DNA from: JABFRZ01 sp964631945
GTDB lineage: Bacteria; Planctomycetota; UBA1135; GCA-002686595
DNA length: 64,000 nt
Assembly (NCBI GenBank): GCA_964631945.1
Contig: CAZWAY010000020.1
Coordinates: 19,364 to 83,363 of the forward strand
Reading direction: 5' to 3'
Numbering within the stretch: the first letter of the stretch is position 1; each line of letters starts with the position of its first letter. This document shows, piece after piece, positions 44,718-53,995 of the stretch. The notes under the pieces were generated by a model that did no database searches, had not been told where the DNA came from, and worked only from the letters and a program-made list of their open reading frames with translations. The position numbers and the translations under genes are program-made.

Positions 44718-45143
44718 TCAGGACAGCAGCTCTTCCTCCTCGAAGCGCTCGCCCGCGAGGTGCCAGGAGCGCAGCTCGCTCGACGCTCCCGCCGCCAGCG
44801 AGACGATCACGTACGACCAGCCGTTCCAGGCCTGGACGCGGTCCGTTTCGGAGGGCCTCGCGGGCTGGTCGGGGTGCGAGTGCCAGATCCCGACCACCTC
44901 GAGGTCGAGTCCGCGCGCACGCTCCTCGGCTGCCAGGTGATCGGCGGGGTCGAGCTCGTAGCGCCACCGCGCACGGTTCCCCGCCAGGTTGCGGGCCTCG
45001 CTCGCGTGCACCACCACCGCGCCGGCCTGCGTGCGCCGGCCGAGCAGGAGTCCGCAGGCCTCGTGCGGATAGCGCGCGCGAGCCCAGCGCTCGAGAAGCG
45101 ACCGCAGCGGAAGCGAGAGCTCGAGCCCCAAACCTAGCGCCAT
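44718..45143 (-). CDS. JAMM/MPN-domain metallopeptidase
   Basis: This 141-residue protein has the whole JAMM zinc site: Glu28 in PHEACGLLLG, then His88-Ser-His90 in VVGIWHSHPDQPARPSETD with Ser98 and Asp101. Bacterial members cleave C-terminal tails from ubiquitin-like sulfur carriers such as CysO or act on related isopeptide bonds. Here no ThiS/CysO or E1-like gene is nearby. Its ATG lies within the last codons of the kinase gene (10-base overlap), so the two are translated together and a functional link with kinase signalling is suggested. Confidence 0.87.
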   Translation of the reverse strand: MALGLGLELSLPLRSLLERWARARYPHEACGLLLGRRTQAGAVVVHASEARNLAGNRARWRYELDPADHLAAEERARGLDLEVVGIWHSHPDQPARPSETDRVQAWNGWSYVIVSLAAGASSELRSWHLAGERFEEEELLS

Positions 45144-48100
45144 TTCTCGGCCTCGTCCGTGCGCCCCAGGCCCTCGTAGATCTCGACCAGCAGCCGCCGC
45201 GCGCGCAGGATGCGGGCCGGGTCGGGGAGCGTGGCGCCCAGGGCGAGCTCGTGGAAGTCGAGCGCCAGCGGTTCGGCCTCGTCGAAGCGTCGCAACTCCT
45301 TCAGGGTCGTGAGCAGCAGGCCGAGCGTGACGTTCGTCGCGCCGTTCTCGTGACCGAGCAGGCGCTCGCGCAACACGAGCGCCGCCTCGAGCGAGATCCG
45401 CGCCGCCTCGAAGTCCCCCAGGGCGACCTGGGCCGCCCCGATCTGGTGCTGCAGATAGGCGCTGGTCGCGTCCTCGATACCGAGGCCGTTGCGCACCTCC
45501 AGACTCTCGCCGTAGGCGTCGAGAGCGAGCTCGGGTCGGCCGGCCGACGCGCGCCGGTCGCCGATCTTCATCAGGCACTCGGCCTTCAGCGGATCGCCCG
45601 GGTTGCTGCCGGCGCGCATCAGCTCCAGGGCTTGCTCGAACTGCGCCAGGGCTCCGGCCCCGTCGCCCTCGGCCTCGAGCACCATGCCGAGGTTGAAGGT
45701 CGTCTTGGCCACGTCGGGATGCTCCGCTCCGAGCACGCGCCGCCGCGCCGCGAGCACCTCGCGCACCAGGCCCTCGGCCGCGCGCAGCGCGCCCCTCGAG
45801 AACAGGAGGTTGGCGAGGTTCTCGAGCGCGACGAGGGTCGCCGGGTGATCCGCGCCCAGCACCTCGCGATAGGAGTCGATGAGTTCGCGCTGCATCGGCT
45901 CGGCCTCGTCGTAACGCTCGAGACTGCTGTAGGCGAGCGCCAGGCGGTTCAGCGTCTCCAGCGTCTGCGGATGGCGGACGCCCAGCACGCGCCGCTCGAC
46001 CTCCAGCACGGCGGTGAACTCGGCCAGGCTATCCAGCGCGCGGCCCAGGTCGAGACGCACGCCGGCGAGCTGGTCGCGCAGCTGAAGGGTCGCGGGGTGC
46101 TCTTCGCCGTAGCTCGCGCGCGCGATGCGCAGCGCATCGGCCAGGAGCTCCTCGGCCTCCTGTGGCCGCGAGCGCTGCCAGACGAGCACGCCGAGATTGC
46201 CCTCCATGCGACTGGTCGCGGGATGCTCGGGCCCGTAGACGTCGCGCGCGAGCACGAGGGCCTGACGCGCCAGGTCTTCGGCCTCGTCCACGCGGCCGAG
46301 CTCCTTGAGGACGATCGAGAGGTTGGACAGCGCGGTCAGCGTCTCCGGGCGGCGCTCGCCGTCGCGGGCGCGCCGGCTCTCGAACACGTGCCGGAAGCCG
46401 CGCTCCGCCTCGGCCAGTCGGCCCTCGTCCTGGTCGAGGATCGCCAGGTTGCCCTCGGTCGAGAGCGTGATGTCGTGATCGACTCCGAGCACGCGTCGCT
46501 CGATCTCCAGGGCCTGCTCGAAGAGCGGGCGCGCCTGGTCGAAGCGCCCGGCCTTCTCGAGCACGATTCCCAGGTCGCTCATCGCGCTCAGGGACGCCTC
46601 GCTCTCGGGCCCGAGGGTCGCGCGCGTCTTCGCCAGCGTTTCCTCGTACGCGGCGATGGCTTGATCGAAGCGACCGAGCTGCGTCAGCACGTTGGCGAGT
46701 TCGAGCTCGGTCCGGAAGGTCGTCTCGGCCCGGGTGCCCTCGTGCGCTCGACGCAGCGCGAGCGCGCGCTCCAGATGCGTGCGCGCGGGCTCGTACAGCC
46801 CCAGCTTCGAGTAGGCGCTGCCGATCGTGTCGCGCAGGGCGGCCTCGACCGCGGGCTCGTCCTGGAAGCGCGCCCCCAGTCGCAGCGCGGCCCGGTCGAG
46901 GACTTCGCGCACGGTCACGTCGGCGCCCTCGAACTCGGGGGCGACGGCGGACAGCAGGTCCTGGTTCAGGAACGAGTTGACCTCCTCGGTGATGCGCGCC
47001 TCGCGCTGGGCCGCCTGGGCGCTGACCTCGGCGGCCGAGCGACGCTGCTCGGCCAGCACGGCGCTGGCGCTGGCGCGCCGCCCGAGCACGAGGCTGGCCG
47101 CGAGCCCGGCGACCAGCGCGAGGACCGCCGCCGCCAGCGCGCCCGCCAGCGCCCGATTGCGACGCACCCACTTGCGCGTTTCGGCCAGGGTGCCGGTCTC
47201 GAAGGCGGCGACGACGCGGCCCTCGAGGAACGCGCGCAGGTCCTCGGCCAGCGCCAGCATGTTCGGGTAGCGCTGGAGCGGCTCGCGCGCCATGGCCTTC
47301 TCGCAGATGGCGACGAGCTCCGCCGGCGCGGCGGGCGCCAGCGCTTCGATCGGCGTGGGCGGACCGGCCAGGAGCCGCTCCAGCACGACGAATGGCGAGA
47401 GCGCCTCGCCCTCCGCGGCGTGCGGCGCCACGCCCGTGAGCAGGCGGTAGAGCATCGCGCCGAACGAGTACACGTCGCTGGCCGCGCCGATCTCGGCCAG
47501 CTTTCCCAGCGCCTGCTCGGGCGACATGTAGGCGGGCGTCCCCACCACGTCGCCGTCCAGGGTGTACAGGTTCTCGCCCTCGGCTCCGACCGAGTCCTCG
47601 CGTCGATCGACCTCGATGCGCCCCTTGTTCTCGGGCCGCTCGCGCCGCAGGCGCACGTCGTGACGATCGGTGTGGTCGCGCACGTGCGCCAGGCCCCAGT
47701 CCATGACGTACACCTCGCCGAATTGCCCGACCATCACGTTGGCCGGCTTGAGATCGCGGTGCACCACGCCCTTGCTGTGGGCGTAGGCCATCGACTCGCA
47801 CACCTTCAGCAGGACTCCCAGGGCGCGCGTGGTGGTCCAGCCCTCGGCGCCGCTCGGGACGAGCTGGAAGACCGCCTCCAGGTTGCGGCCATGCACCAGG
47901 CGCATGGTGAAGTAGACGTGTCCGCCGGCATCCAGGCCGAGTTCGTGCACCGGGACGATGCCGGGGTGGTCGAGCTGTCCCGTGACCTGCGCCTCCTCGA
48001 GGAAGCGCGCGAGCCTCGAGGGATCGACCTTGCTGCCCCCCGAGGTGGCCGCGCCACCCGCGTCGTCGAGGATGACCTTCATGGCCAGCCGGCGGCGCAG

Positions 48101-48373
48101 GTCTTCGTCGTAGACCGCGAGGATCGCACCCATGCCCCCGCGCGCGATCTCGCCTTCCAGGGTGTAACGCGAGGCGAGCGCGGCGTGCGTCCCCAGCCGA
48201 CCCAGGACCCTGGAGGAGGACGGCGAGCGCGGCTCGCCTGCCGCTGGGACCGCGGCGGGCCGGGGCGCACCCAGCTCGATGCGGGGGTCGACCTCGCGGC
48301 CGTGGACGCGGCGCAAGCGCTCGGCGATGGAAAGGGGCGGCGATCCGGGGGCGGAATCGTGGGGAGGACTCAT
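45134..48373 (-). CDS. membrane Ser/Thr protein kinase with TPR sensor domain
   Basis: This 1079-residue protein has a cytoplasmic N-terminal PknB-type kinase (about 70-385). Kinase motifs are the glycine loop IARGGMGAILAVYD, Lys99 in LAMKVI, the catalytic HRDLKPANV (205-213), DWG in place of DFG (225-227) and GTPAYMSPEQ. A transmembrane helix lies near 405-430 (ALAAAVLALVAGLAASLVLG). The rest (about 480-1070) is an array of tetratricopeptide units of the kinesin-light-chain spacing (RRVLGAEHPDVAKTTFNLG). Such kinases are abundant in planctomycetes and phosphorylate unknown targets in response to envelope or protein-binding cues. Confidence 0.93.
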   Translation of the reverse strand: MSPPHDSAPGSPPLSIAERLRRVHGREVDPRIELGAPRPAAVPAAGEPRSPSSSRVLGRLGTHAALASRYTLEGEIARGGMGAILAVYDEDLRRRLAMKVILDDAGGAATSGGSKVDPSRLARFLEEAQVTGQLDHPGIVPVHELGLDAGGHVYFTMRLVHGRNLEAVFQLVPSGAEGWTTTRALGVLLKVCESMAYAHSKGVVHRDLKPANVMVGQFGEVYVMDWGLAHVRDHTDRHDVRLRRERPENKGRIEVDRREDSVGAEGENLYTLDGDVVGTPAYMSPEQALGKLAEIGAASDVYSFGAMLYRLLTGVAPHAAEGEALSPFVVLERLLAGPPTPIEALAPAAPAELVAICEKAMAREPLQRYPNMLALAEDLRAFLEGRVVAAFETGTLAETRKWVRRNRALAGALAAAVLALVAGLAASLVLGRRASASAVLAEQRRSAAEVSAQAAQREARITEEVNSFLNQDLLSAVAPEFEGADVTVREVLDRAALRLGARFQDEPAVEAALRDTIGSAYSKLGLYEPARTHLERALALRRAHEGTRAETTFRTELELANVLTQLGRFDQAIAAYEETLAKTRATLGPESEASLSAMSDLGIVLEKAGRFDQARPLFEQALEIERRVLGVDHDITLSTEGNLAILDQDEGRLAEAERGFRHVFESRRARDGERRPETLTALSNLSIVLKELGRVDEAEDLARQALVLARDVYGPEHPATSRMEGNLGVLVWQRSRPQEAEELLADALRIARASYGEEHPATLQLRDQLAGVRLDLGRALDSLAEFTAVLEVERRVLGVRHPQTLETLNRLALAYSSLERYDEAEPMQRELIDSYREVLGADHPATLVALENLANLLFSRGALRAAEGLVREVLAARRRVLGAEHPDVAKTTFNLGMVLEAEGDGAGALAQFEQALELMRAGSNPGDPLKAECLMKIGDRRASAGRPELALDAYGESLEVRNGLGIEDATSAYLQHQIGAAQVALGDFEAARISLEAALVLRERLLGHENGATNVTLGLLLTTLKELRRFDEAEPLALDFHELALGATLPDPARILRARRLLVEIYEGLGRTDEAEKWR

Positions 48374-48512
48374 GGGGTATGCCGATCTTGCCCCGGGCCG
48401 ACGCTCACGTCATGTCAGCCCGAAATCGTGCGTGGCCGAGCCGGGGCGGGTACGGATCGTGCGGATATCCACCGCAATCCGCAATCAGCCGAGGTGAGTG
48501 GATCGGCGCTCT

Positions 48513-48539
48513 TTTGAGCGGCCGCTAGCTTCGCTCAAA
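48513..48539. promoter_or_regulatory. dyad-symmetric candidate operator
   Basis: Eight-base arms TTTGAGCG (48513-48520) and CGCTCAAA (48532-48539) flank an 11-base centre containing CTAG. It lies in an unusually AT-rich stretch between the divergent kinase and AT-hook/HTH genes. It could be a binding site for that regulator or another; TATACG at about 48592 may be part of a -10 box. Confidence 0.35.
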
Positions 48540-48647
48540 GAAAAGAATGGACTGACCTACGCCGATCTTCTATTGAATGCTTTTGCGAGTATACGCTTAC
48601 TCACGGCGCTTCTCGCTCTCGAAGTCTCCTCTCGTCCACAAACTCTC

Positions 48648-49100
48648 ATGCCCAGCGCAATCGAAACCCAGATCAAAGAGCGCATCACCGCTTTCGTTTC
48701 CGAACTCGACCTCCTCGTCCGCCGGAGCACGCTCGAAGCCCTGCGCGGCGTTCTCGAGAACAGTGGCGCCCCGGCCCGCCGGGGACGCCCCGCGGGCAGT
48801 GGTCGCGGTCCCGGCCGTCCCCGTGGCTCCGGCCGCGGCGGGAACGTCGAGGATGCCTCGGCCAAGGTCCTGGCGCACGTCCAGACCAACGACGGCCAGG
48901 GCATCAGCGCCATCGCCGATGCCGTCGGCCTCGATCTCAAGCTCGCCAAGAAGGCCGCCGGTCAGCTCCTGGCCGCCGGTCAGCTCGCCAAGAGCGGCCA
49001 GAAGCGCGGCACCGTGTACCACGCGGGTTCGGGCCGCCCGGCGCGCGCCAAGAAGGCCAAGCGCGGCAAGCGCCGCGGCCGCAAGGCCAAGGCCGCCTAG
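48648..49100 (+). CDS. AT-hook / winged-HTH DNA-binding protein with histone-like basic tail
   Basis: The 150-residue protein has an N-terminal helix (MPSAIETQIKERITAFVSEL), a Gly/Arg/Pro segment with AT-hook-like GRGPGRPRGSGRG (about 47-66), a small helix-turn-helix domain (about 70-128, QGISAIADAVGLDLKLAKKA) and a C-terminus KKAKRGKRRGRKAKAA like histone H1. It probably binds DNA broadly or regulates chromatin-like structure. ATG 48648 is chosen; a GTG at 48498 would add 50 residues from AT-rich DNA that does not look coding. There is no clear ribosome site before 48648. Confidence 0.75.
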   Translation: MPSAIETQIKERITAFVSELDLLVRRSTLEALRGVLENSGAPARRGRPAGSGRGPGRPRGSGRGGNVEDASAKVLAHVQTNDGQGISAIADAVGLDLKLAKKAAGQLLAAGQLAKSGQKRGTVYHAGSGRPARAKKAKRGKRRGRKAKAA

Positions 49101-49114
49101 CCGTTCGTCCTTCC

Positions 49115-49149
49115 GTCCCGGCCGCGCTCGACTTCGAGCCGGCCGGGAC
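49115..49149. terminator. bidirectional terminator hairpin
   Basis: Nine-base arms GTCCCGGCC (49115-49123) and GGCCGGGAC (49141-49149), with an inner CTCGA/CGAG pairing, lie in the 51-base space between the stop of the AT-hook gene and the convergent M16 gene stop. The position suits termination of both transcripts. Confidence 0.6.
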
Positions 49150-49151
49150 GA

Positions 49152-50459
49152 CTAGCGCCCGCGCGCGAGCAGGCGCTCGACCTCGGCCTTCTTCACCGGC
49201 CCGGCCACGGCCAGGCAAGCCGCGGCGGGGTGCAGGTGGGCGCGCGCGACGCGGCGCACGTCCGCGGCGCTCACGGCCGCGAAGGCCTTCACGAGCTGCT
49301 CGAGATGGTCGTCGGGCAACTGGTTGCGCTCGGCCGCGACCAGCGTCTGCACGCGCCGGGCGCTGCGCTCGAAGCCGAGCGCGAAGGAGCCCGTGAGATA
49401 ATCCTTGGCCAGCGCGAGCTCGTCCGCGGGCACGAGTTCCGTCTGGATCCGCCGGATCTCGCGCAGGAAGCCGGACACCGCCGTGGAGAGGTGCTGGGGC
49501 GAGGTCCCGATGTAGGCCGTGAAGGTGCCGGGCAGGACGCCGGCCGAGCCCGAGATCGAGGCGCTGACCGTGTAGGCCAGGCCGAGTTCGTCGCGCAGCC
49601 GGCGCGCGACGCGATTGGTGAAGCCCGGACCGGTGCCGAGCACGTGGTCCATGACCGTCAGCGCGGCGTAGTCCGGATCCGTGCGCGTGATCCCGAGGTG
49701 CCCGAGGAAGACGTGCACCTGCTGGCGCGCGGCGGGGAACACGGCCGCGCGCGGCGCCAGCGGCGGGAAGACGAGGTCGGGTGGACCGAGCGGAGTCCCG
49801 CGCGGCCAGCGCGCGAGCCCGACCTCGAGCAGGCGCCGCACACGCTCGGGCGCGACGTCGCCGGCGAAGGCGATCAAGGCGCGCGAGCCGCACCAGTTCT
49901 TGGCGTGGAAGCGCAGGAGATCGGCGCGCGTGATGCGCGCGACGGACGCGGGCGTGCCGACCTCGGAGCGCCCGAGCCAGTGCGAGCCGTACACGAGCTG
50001 GCGGAACAGCTCGGCCCCGCGCACGCGCGGTTCCTCGTGCTCGAGCAGCAGGCGATCGATCAGGCGCTGCTTCTGACGCTCGGTTTCCTCGCGCGGGTAG
50101 GTCGGCAACGTCAGGCACTCGCACAGCGTCGCGAGCAAGAGCTCGTGGCGCTCGTTCGCCACCTGGCCCGAGAGACCCGTGGCACCGCCCCCCAGGCTGC
50201 CGCCGGCGTTCTCCAGGCGCGCGGCCAGCTCTTCCTCGCTCGACAGCCGGGTGCCCTGGTCCACCAGACGCCCGCTCAGGAAGGCCAGCCCTGCGAGTCC
50301 CTTCGGGTCGAGCGAGTTCCCGCCGCGCAGGTGGACCTGCACCGCGCACACCCCGGTCCCGGCGCGGCGCGAGACCAAGAGGCGCGCGCCCGAGGAGAGC
50401 TCGAAGCGCTCGACCGGGATGTGCGGGACGGCCAGCTCGCGCCTGCGCACGGCGCTCAT
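49152..50459 (-). CDS. M16-family peptidase homologue without metal site (inactive partner)
   Basis: This 435-residue protein has the M16 (insulinase-like) two-domain fold, with GARLLVSRRAGTGVCAVQVH, PGFTNRVARRLRDELGLAYT and the R-x-x-x-R-V-Q segment near the C-terminus. At the HxxEH position it reads AFLSGRLVDQGT, so all zinc ligands are missing. It keeps the conserved R-x-DELGLAYTV substrate segment. It is encoded directly after an M16 gene with an intact site (ATGA overlap). Such pairs form heterodimers where this subunit helps bind substrate. Confidence 0.88.
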   Translation of the reverse strand: MSAVRRRELAVPHIPVERFELSSGARLLVSRRAGTGVCAVQVHLRGGNSLDPKGLAGLAFLSGRLVDQGTRLSSEEELAARLENAGGSLGGGATGLSGQVANERHELLLATLCECLTLPTYPREETERQKQRLIDRLLLEHEEPRVRGAELFRQLVYGSHWLGRSEVGTPASVARITRADLLRFHAKNWCGSRALIAFAGDVAPERVRRLLEVGLARWPRGTPLGPPDLVFPPLAPRAAVFPAARQQVHVFLGHLGITRTDPDYAALTVMDHVLGTGPGFTNRVARRLRDELGLAYTVSASISGSAGVLPGTFTAYIGTSPQHLSTAVSGFLREIRRIQTELVPADELALAKDYLTGSFALGFERSARRVQTLVAAERNQLPDDHLEQLVKAFAAVSAADVRRVARAHLHPAAACLAVAGPVKKAEVERLLARGR

Positions 50460-51865
50460 CGCCCACCCCGCGCGGACTTCGCGCGGCCGTGGCGGGCGGC
50501 CTTGCGCAGGATCTTCTTGCGGGCGCCGGCGGCCGGGCGGCGCTTGGCGACGCGGGCGGAGGCGCGCGGCTCGCACCAGCCGACCACGCGACGGGCAGGG
50601 GTGAGGTAGCGCCGGACCGCGGCCTGGATCGCCTCCGACTTCAGCACGAGGTGGCGCGCGCAGCCGTCGAAGGCACGCCGCCAATCCGCGTCCACGGCCC
50701 ACTCACCCAGCTCCTCGGCCACGTCGGTCACGGTCTCGCCCTCGAAGGCCTCACTGGCCAGCAGGATCGTGCGCGCGCGCGCGAGCTCGTCCTTGTGGAT
50801 CTTGCCCGTCGCCAGGCGCGCGATCTCCTCGTGCAGCACGGCCTCGAGCCGCGCCGGATCGGCGTCCTGCGCGCACTCGGCGAACAACCACAGGGCGCCG
50901 CTGTCGATGCGCGAGTCGTTGCTGGCCGAGATGCTCGTCGCCAGCCCCTCCTCGAGCACGAGCCGGCGCCACAGGCGCGACATGCGCCCGCTGGCGAGCA
51001 CGGTCATGGCGAGATCGAGCGCGTCGTCGTCCGCGGTCCCGACCGTGGTGGTCGGCCACACGACCACCAGGCGGCGGCCGGGATCGTCCCAGCTCGCGTG
51101 GATGCGCTTCTCGCCGGCCGGCTCCTCCAGCTTGCGCCGGAATGGATCGGCCTGGGCGAAGGGCACGCCGCGCGGGATGCGCTCGAAGCGCGCCCGCACC
51201 GCCTGCAGCGCGACGGTGGGTCGGATGTCGCCGCACACGACCAGGGTGGCGTTGCCGGGGTGGTAGAAGCGCCGGTAGTAGGCGCGCATGTCGGCCGGCC
51301 TCATGGCCTTCAGCGTCTCGGGATAGCCGATGATCGGACGCCCGTAGGGATGGTGCGGGAAGAGCGCCTCCTCGACGCGCCGCACCAGCGCGCGCCAGGG
51401 ATCGTCCTCGCCCATCGCCAGCTCCTCCAGCACGACCGCACGCTCGGCGTCGAACTCGGCCGGATCGATCAGGAGGTGCTGCATGCGGTCGGCCTCGAGC
51501 GCGAGCGCCGTTTCCCAGCGGTCCGCGGCCAGCTCGAACCAGTAGGCCGTGTGGTCGTGGGCGGTGTAGGCGTTGTTGGCGCCGCCGAGCTCGGTCGTCA
51601 GGCGGTCGACCTCGCCCTTCCCGTGGCGCTTGGTGCCCTTGAACATCATGTGCTCGAGGAAGTGCGAGACGCCCGCCTCGCGCTCGGTCTCGGTGCGCGC
51701 TCCGGCCGGATACAAGAGGACGCTGGCCACGACCGGGTCGCGATGGCGCTCCGCCAGCAGCACGCGCATGCCATTGGCGAGGCGATGCTCGCTGACCCGG
51801 GCGCCGGCCTTGAGCGCGGGGCGGGCGGAGGCGTTGCGGAAGAGGCGTGCAGGGCGAAGGAGCAT
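50456..51865 (-). CDS. M16-family zinc metallopeptidase (active subunit)
   Basis: This 469-residue protein has the inverted zinc motif HFLEH (His68, Glu71, His72) in AGVSHFLEHMMFKGT and the distal glutamate about 75 residues on (AVVLEELAM). The second domain includes RMSRLWRRLVLEEGLATSIS. The C-terminal 30 residues are strongly basic (KKILRKAARHGRAK). ATG 51865 is taken because the N-terminus then matches the family; the frame upstream is shadow. The 260 bases between this gene and the SUI1-like gene hold no gene seen. It probably degrades peptides with the following partner. Confidence 0.92.
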   Translation of the reverse strand: MLLRPARLFRNASARPALKAGARVSEHRLANGMRVLLAERHRDPVVASVLLYPAGARTETEREAGVSHFLEHMMFKGTKRHGKGEVDRLTTELGGANNAYTAHDHTAYWFELAADRWETALALEADRMQHLLIDPAEFDAERAVVLEELAMGEDDPWRALVRRVEEALFPHHPYGRPIIGYPETLKAMRPADMRAYYRRFYHPGNATLVVCGDIRPTVALQAVRARFERIPRGVPFAQADPFRRKLEEPAGEKRIHASWDDPGRRLVVVWPTTTVGTADDDALDLAMTVLASGRMSRLWRRLVLEEGLATSISASNDSRIDSGALWLFAECAQDADPARLEAVLHEEIARLATGKIHKDELARARTILLASEAFEGETVTDVAEELGEWAVDADWRRAFDGCARHLVLKSEAIQAAVRRYLTPARRVVGWCEPRASARVAKRRPAAGARKKILRKAARHGRAKSARGGR

Positions 51866-52125
51866 CGGGGCGGAATGATAGCGACGGAGAGCGGTGGGCG
51901 AACCCTCGTCGACAGCAGCGCGGTCGAGCTGGAGCGTCTCGGCGCACTCCGACTCGCCGGCGCCGCCGGGAGCTGTCCCCGCCCCGGGCCCAAGCGGCCG
52001 GGTCGATCCGGGCGAGGCGCGGCCGCGCGGGCGGCGGACCCGCGCAGGATCCGGCGAGGCGGCCACGGCGATCCTCAGCAGCTGCGCAAGCGTCGAGCCC
52101 CGTCCAGGCGCCCTGTTGGACGGCC

Positions 52126-52506
52126 TCAATTCCCGCGCTCGACGCGGGTGAACCCGCGCGTGGCGAGCCACGCCGCCAGGCGCGCGCACTGATCGCCCTG
52201 GAGCACGAGCGCACCGTCCTCGCTGCGCGCGCCGAGCCCGAGCGCCCTGGCTGCCGCGCGCGCCAGCGCCTCGAGGTCGCGGCCGGCGAGCCCGGGGCCC
52301 TCGGCGAGCGTGACGGTCTTGCCGCCGCGCCCCGCCCGCTCGCGACGCACGGTCACGCGCTCCTGGGTGAGCTCCGCCGCGGGCGCGGCGGGCGGCGGGC
52401 TCGCAGACGGTCCGCGCGGCAACGATCCGCCCAATCGCTCGCGCAACGCCTGGAAGGGATTCTTGGGCGGGAGCGGCTCGCGCCGCGGTGTGCGCTCGTC
52501 CGGCAT
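52126..52506 (-). CDS. SUI1/YciH-family translation factor-like protein
   Basis: This 126-residue protein has a Pro-rich N-terminus (about 1-48) and then the SUI1/eIF1 fold: VTVRRERAGRGGKTVTLAEG, LARAAARALGLGARSEDGAL, VLQGDQCARLAAWLATRGFT. The GRGGKTVT signature matches bacterial YciH, an eIF1 relative that affects start-codon fidelity in vitro. It lies five bases after sthA, so they form one transcript. The start ATG 52506 gives a typical length. Confidence 0.87.
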   Translation of the reverse strand: MPDERTPRREPLPPKNPFQALRERLGGSLPRGPSASPPPAAPAAELTQERVTVRRERAGRGGKTVTLAEGPGLAGRDLEALARAAARALGLGARSEDGALVLQGDQCARLAAWLATRGFTRVERGN

Positions 52507-52511
52507 CGTGC

Positions 52512-53891
52512 TCAGAGCTTGTTCAATCCGTCCAGGGCCGCGACCTTGTAGGCCTCGGCGAAGGTCGGGTAGTTGAACACGGTGTCGCGGAAGTACTCCA
52601 GCGTCCCGCCGAGCGCCATCACTGCCTGGCCGATGTGGATGATCTCCGTGGCGCCCTCGCCGATCACGTGCACGCCCAGCACCTCGTGGGACGCGGGATC
52701 GAACAGCAGCTTGAGCAGACCGCTCCGGTCGCCGACGAGCTGGCCCTTGGCGAGCTCCTCGTACTTGGAGGTGCCCACCTCGTAGGGCTGCTTGGCGGCC
52801 GTCAGCTCCTTCTCGGTCTTGCCGACCATCGAGATCTCGGGGATGGTGTAGATGCCGTAGGGCAGGGGCGCGAGGCATTCGCCCGCCGGGCCGTCGAACA
52901 TCCGGCAGCTCGCGATCCGGCCCTGCTCCATCGAGGTCGAGGCCAGGGCCGGAAAGCCGATGACGTCGCCCGCGGCGAAGATGTGCGCGACGGCGGTCCG
53001 GTAGCACTCGTCGACCTTGATCCGGCCGCGCTCGTCGGCGACCAGGCCGGCGGCCTCGAGCCCGAGCGTGTCGCTGTTCGCCTGGCGACCGACCGTGTAG
53101 AGCAGACCGTCCGCCTGGATGCGCTTGCCGCTCTCGAGCTGCGCCACCACGCCGCGCTCGTCCTGCGCGACGCTCTGCACGCTCTCGCCCAGCCGGAAGA
53201 CCATGCCCAGGCGCCGGAGGTGGTAGCACAGCGCCTCGATGATCTCCTGATCCACGAAGTCGAGCAGCGTCGGGCGCTGGTCGAGCAGCGTGACCTCGAT
53301 CCCGAGCGCGGCCAGCATCGAGGCGTACTCCAGGCCGACCACCCCGGCACCGACCACCAGCAGGCGCTTCGGGATCTCCTCCACGCCCCCGAGCTGGTCG
53401 GCCAGCAGGATCCTCTTGCCGTCGCAGGGGACGTTCGGACTGCAGGCCGGACGCGTCCCGCAGGCGATCAGCACGAAGCGCGCCTGGACGACGGAGCTCT
53501 CCGGGCCGTCGACCTCGAGCGTGTGGGCATCGCGAAAACGCGCCGAGCCGCGGATCAGCGCGACGCCGTTGCGCTGCAACTGGTCGGTCACCACCGCGAC
53601 CTCGCGCTCGACCACGCTGCGCACACGCGTGCGCAGGTCCGCGATCGTGATGTCCTCCTTGAGGCGGTACTCGCGCCCGTAGAAGGCGCGCTGGCGCAGG
53701 CCCGTCAGGTACAGGATCACCTCGCGCAGCGTCTTGCTGGGCAGGGTGCCGCCGTGGAGCGTCACGCCGCCGAGCATGTCGCGCGTATCGATAATGGCCA
53801 CCGACTTCCCCAGCTTGGCCGCGGCGATCGCGGCCTTCTGGCCCGCGGGTCCGCTGCCGATGACGGCCAGATCGTAGGTCCGTGTGTGCAT
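52512..53891 (-). CDS. sthA: soluble NAD(P) transhydrogenase SthA
   Basis: This 459-residue flavoprotein of the disulfide-reductase family has the FAD loop DLAVIGSGPAGQKAAIAAAK and a segment where dihydrolipoamide dehydrogenases have two redox cysteines. Here that segment reads GGVTLHGGTLPSKTLRE, without the Cys pair, as in SthA. It also has the NAD(P) loop RLLVVGAGVVGLEYASMLAA and the dimerisation domain (HVIGEGATEIIHIGQAVMAL). SthA interconverts NADPH and NADH. ATG 53891 gives the usual N-terminus MHTRTYDLAVIG. Confidence 0.92.
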   Translation of the reverse strand: MHTRTYDLAVIGSGPAGQKAAIAAAKLGKSVAIIDTRDMLGGVTLHGGTLPSKTLREVILYLTGLRQRAFYGREYRLKEDITIADLRTRVRSVVEREVAVVTDQLQRNGVALIRGSARFRDAHTLEVDGPESSVVQARFVLIACGTRPACSPNVPCDGKRILLADQLGGVEEIPKRLLVVGAGVVGLEYASMLAALGIEVTLLDQRPTLLDFVDQEIIEALCYHLRRLGMVFRLGESVQSVAQDERGVVAQLESGKRIQADGLLYTVGRQANSDTLGLEAAGLVADERGRIKVDECYRTAVAHIFAAGDVIGFPALASTSMEQGRIASCRMFDGPAGECLAPLPYGIYTIPEISMVGKTEKELTAAKQPYEVGTSKYEELAKGQLVGDRSGLLKLLFDPASHEVLGVHVIGEGATEIIHIGQAVMALGGTLEYFRDTVFNYPTFAEAYKVAALDGLNKL

Positions 53892-53995
53892 GGGGGTGGG
53901 CCGGATGCCGCCTCCGCGCCAGGCGCGATCGCGAGCGGAGGGCTGGCCCATTCTCCTCGACCGCGGATGGAATGCCCACCCTGCGCTCGGGCGCT

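Noticed and set aside
45251..48517. 1088-codon plus-strand frame opposite the kinase
   Set aside because: Codon-position GC and the clear kinase/TPR motifs belong to the minus strand; this frame is a composition shadow.
48498..48647. N-terminal extension of the AT-hook protein from GTG 48498
   Set aside because: The added 50 codons come from AT-rich DNA with non-coding-like composition and contain the dyad site.
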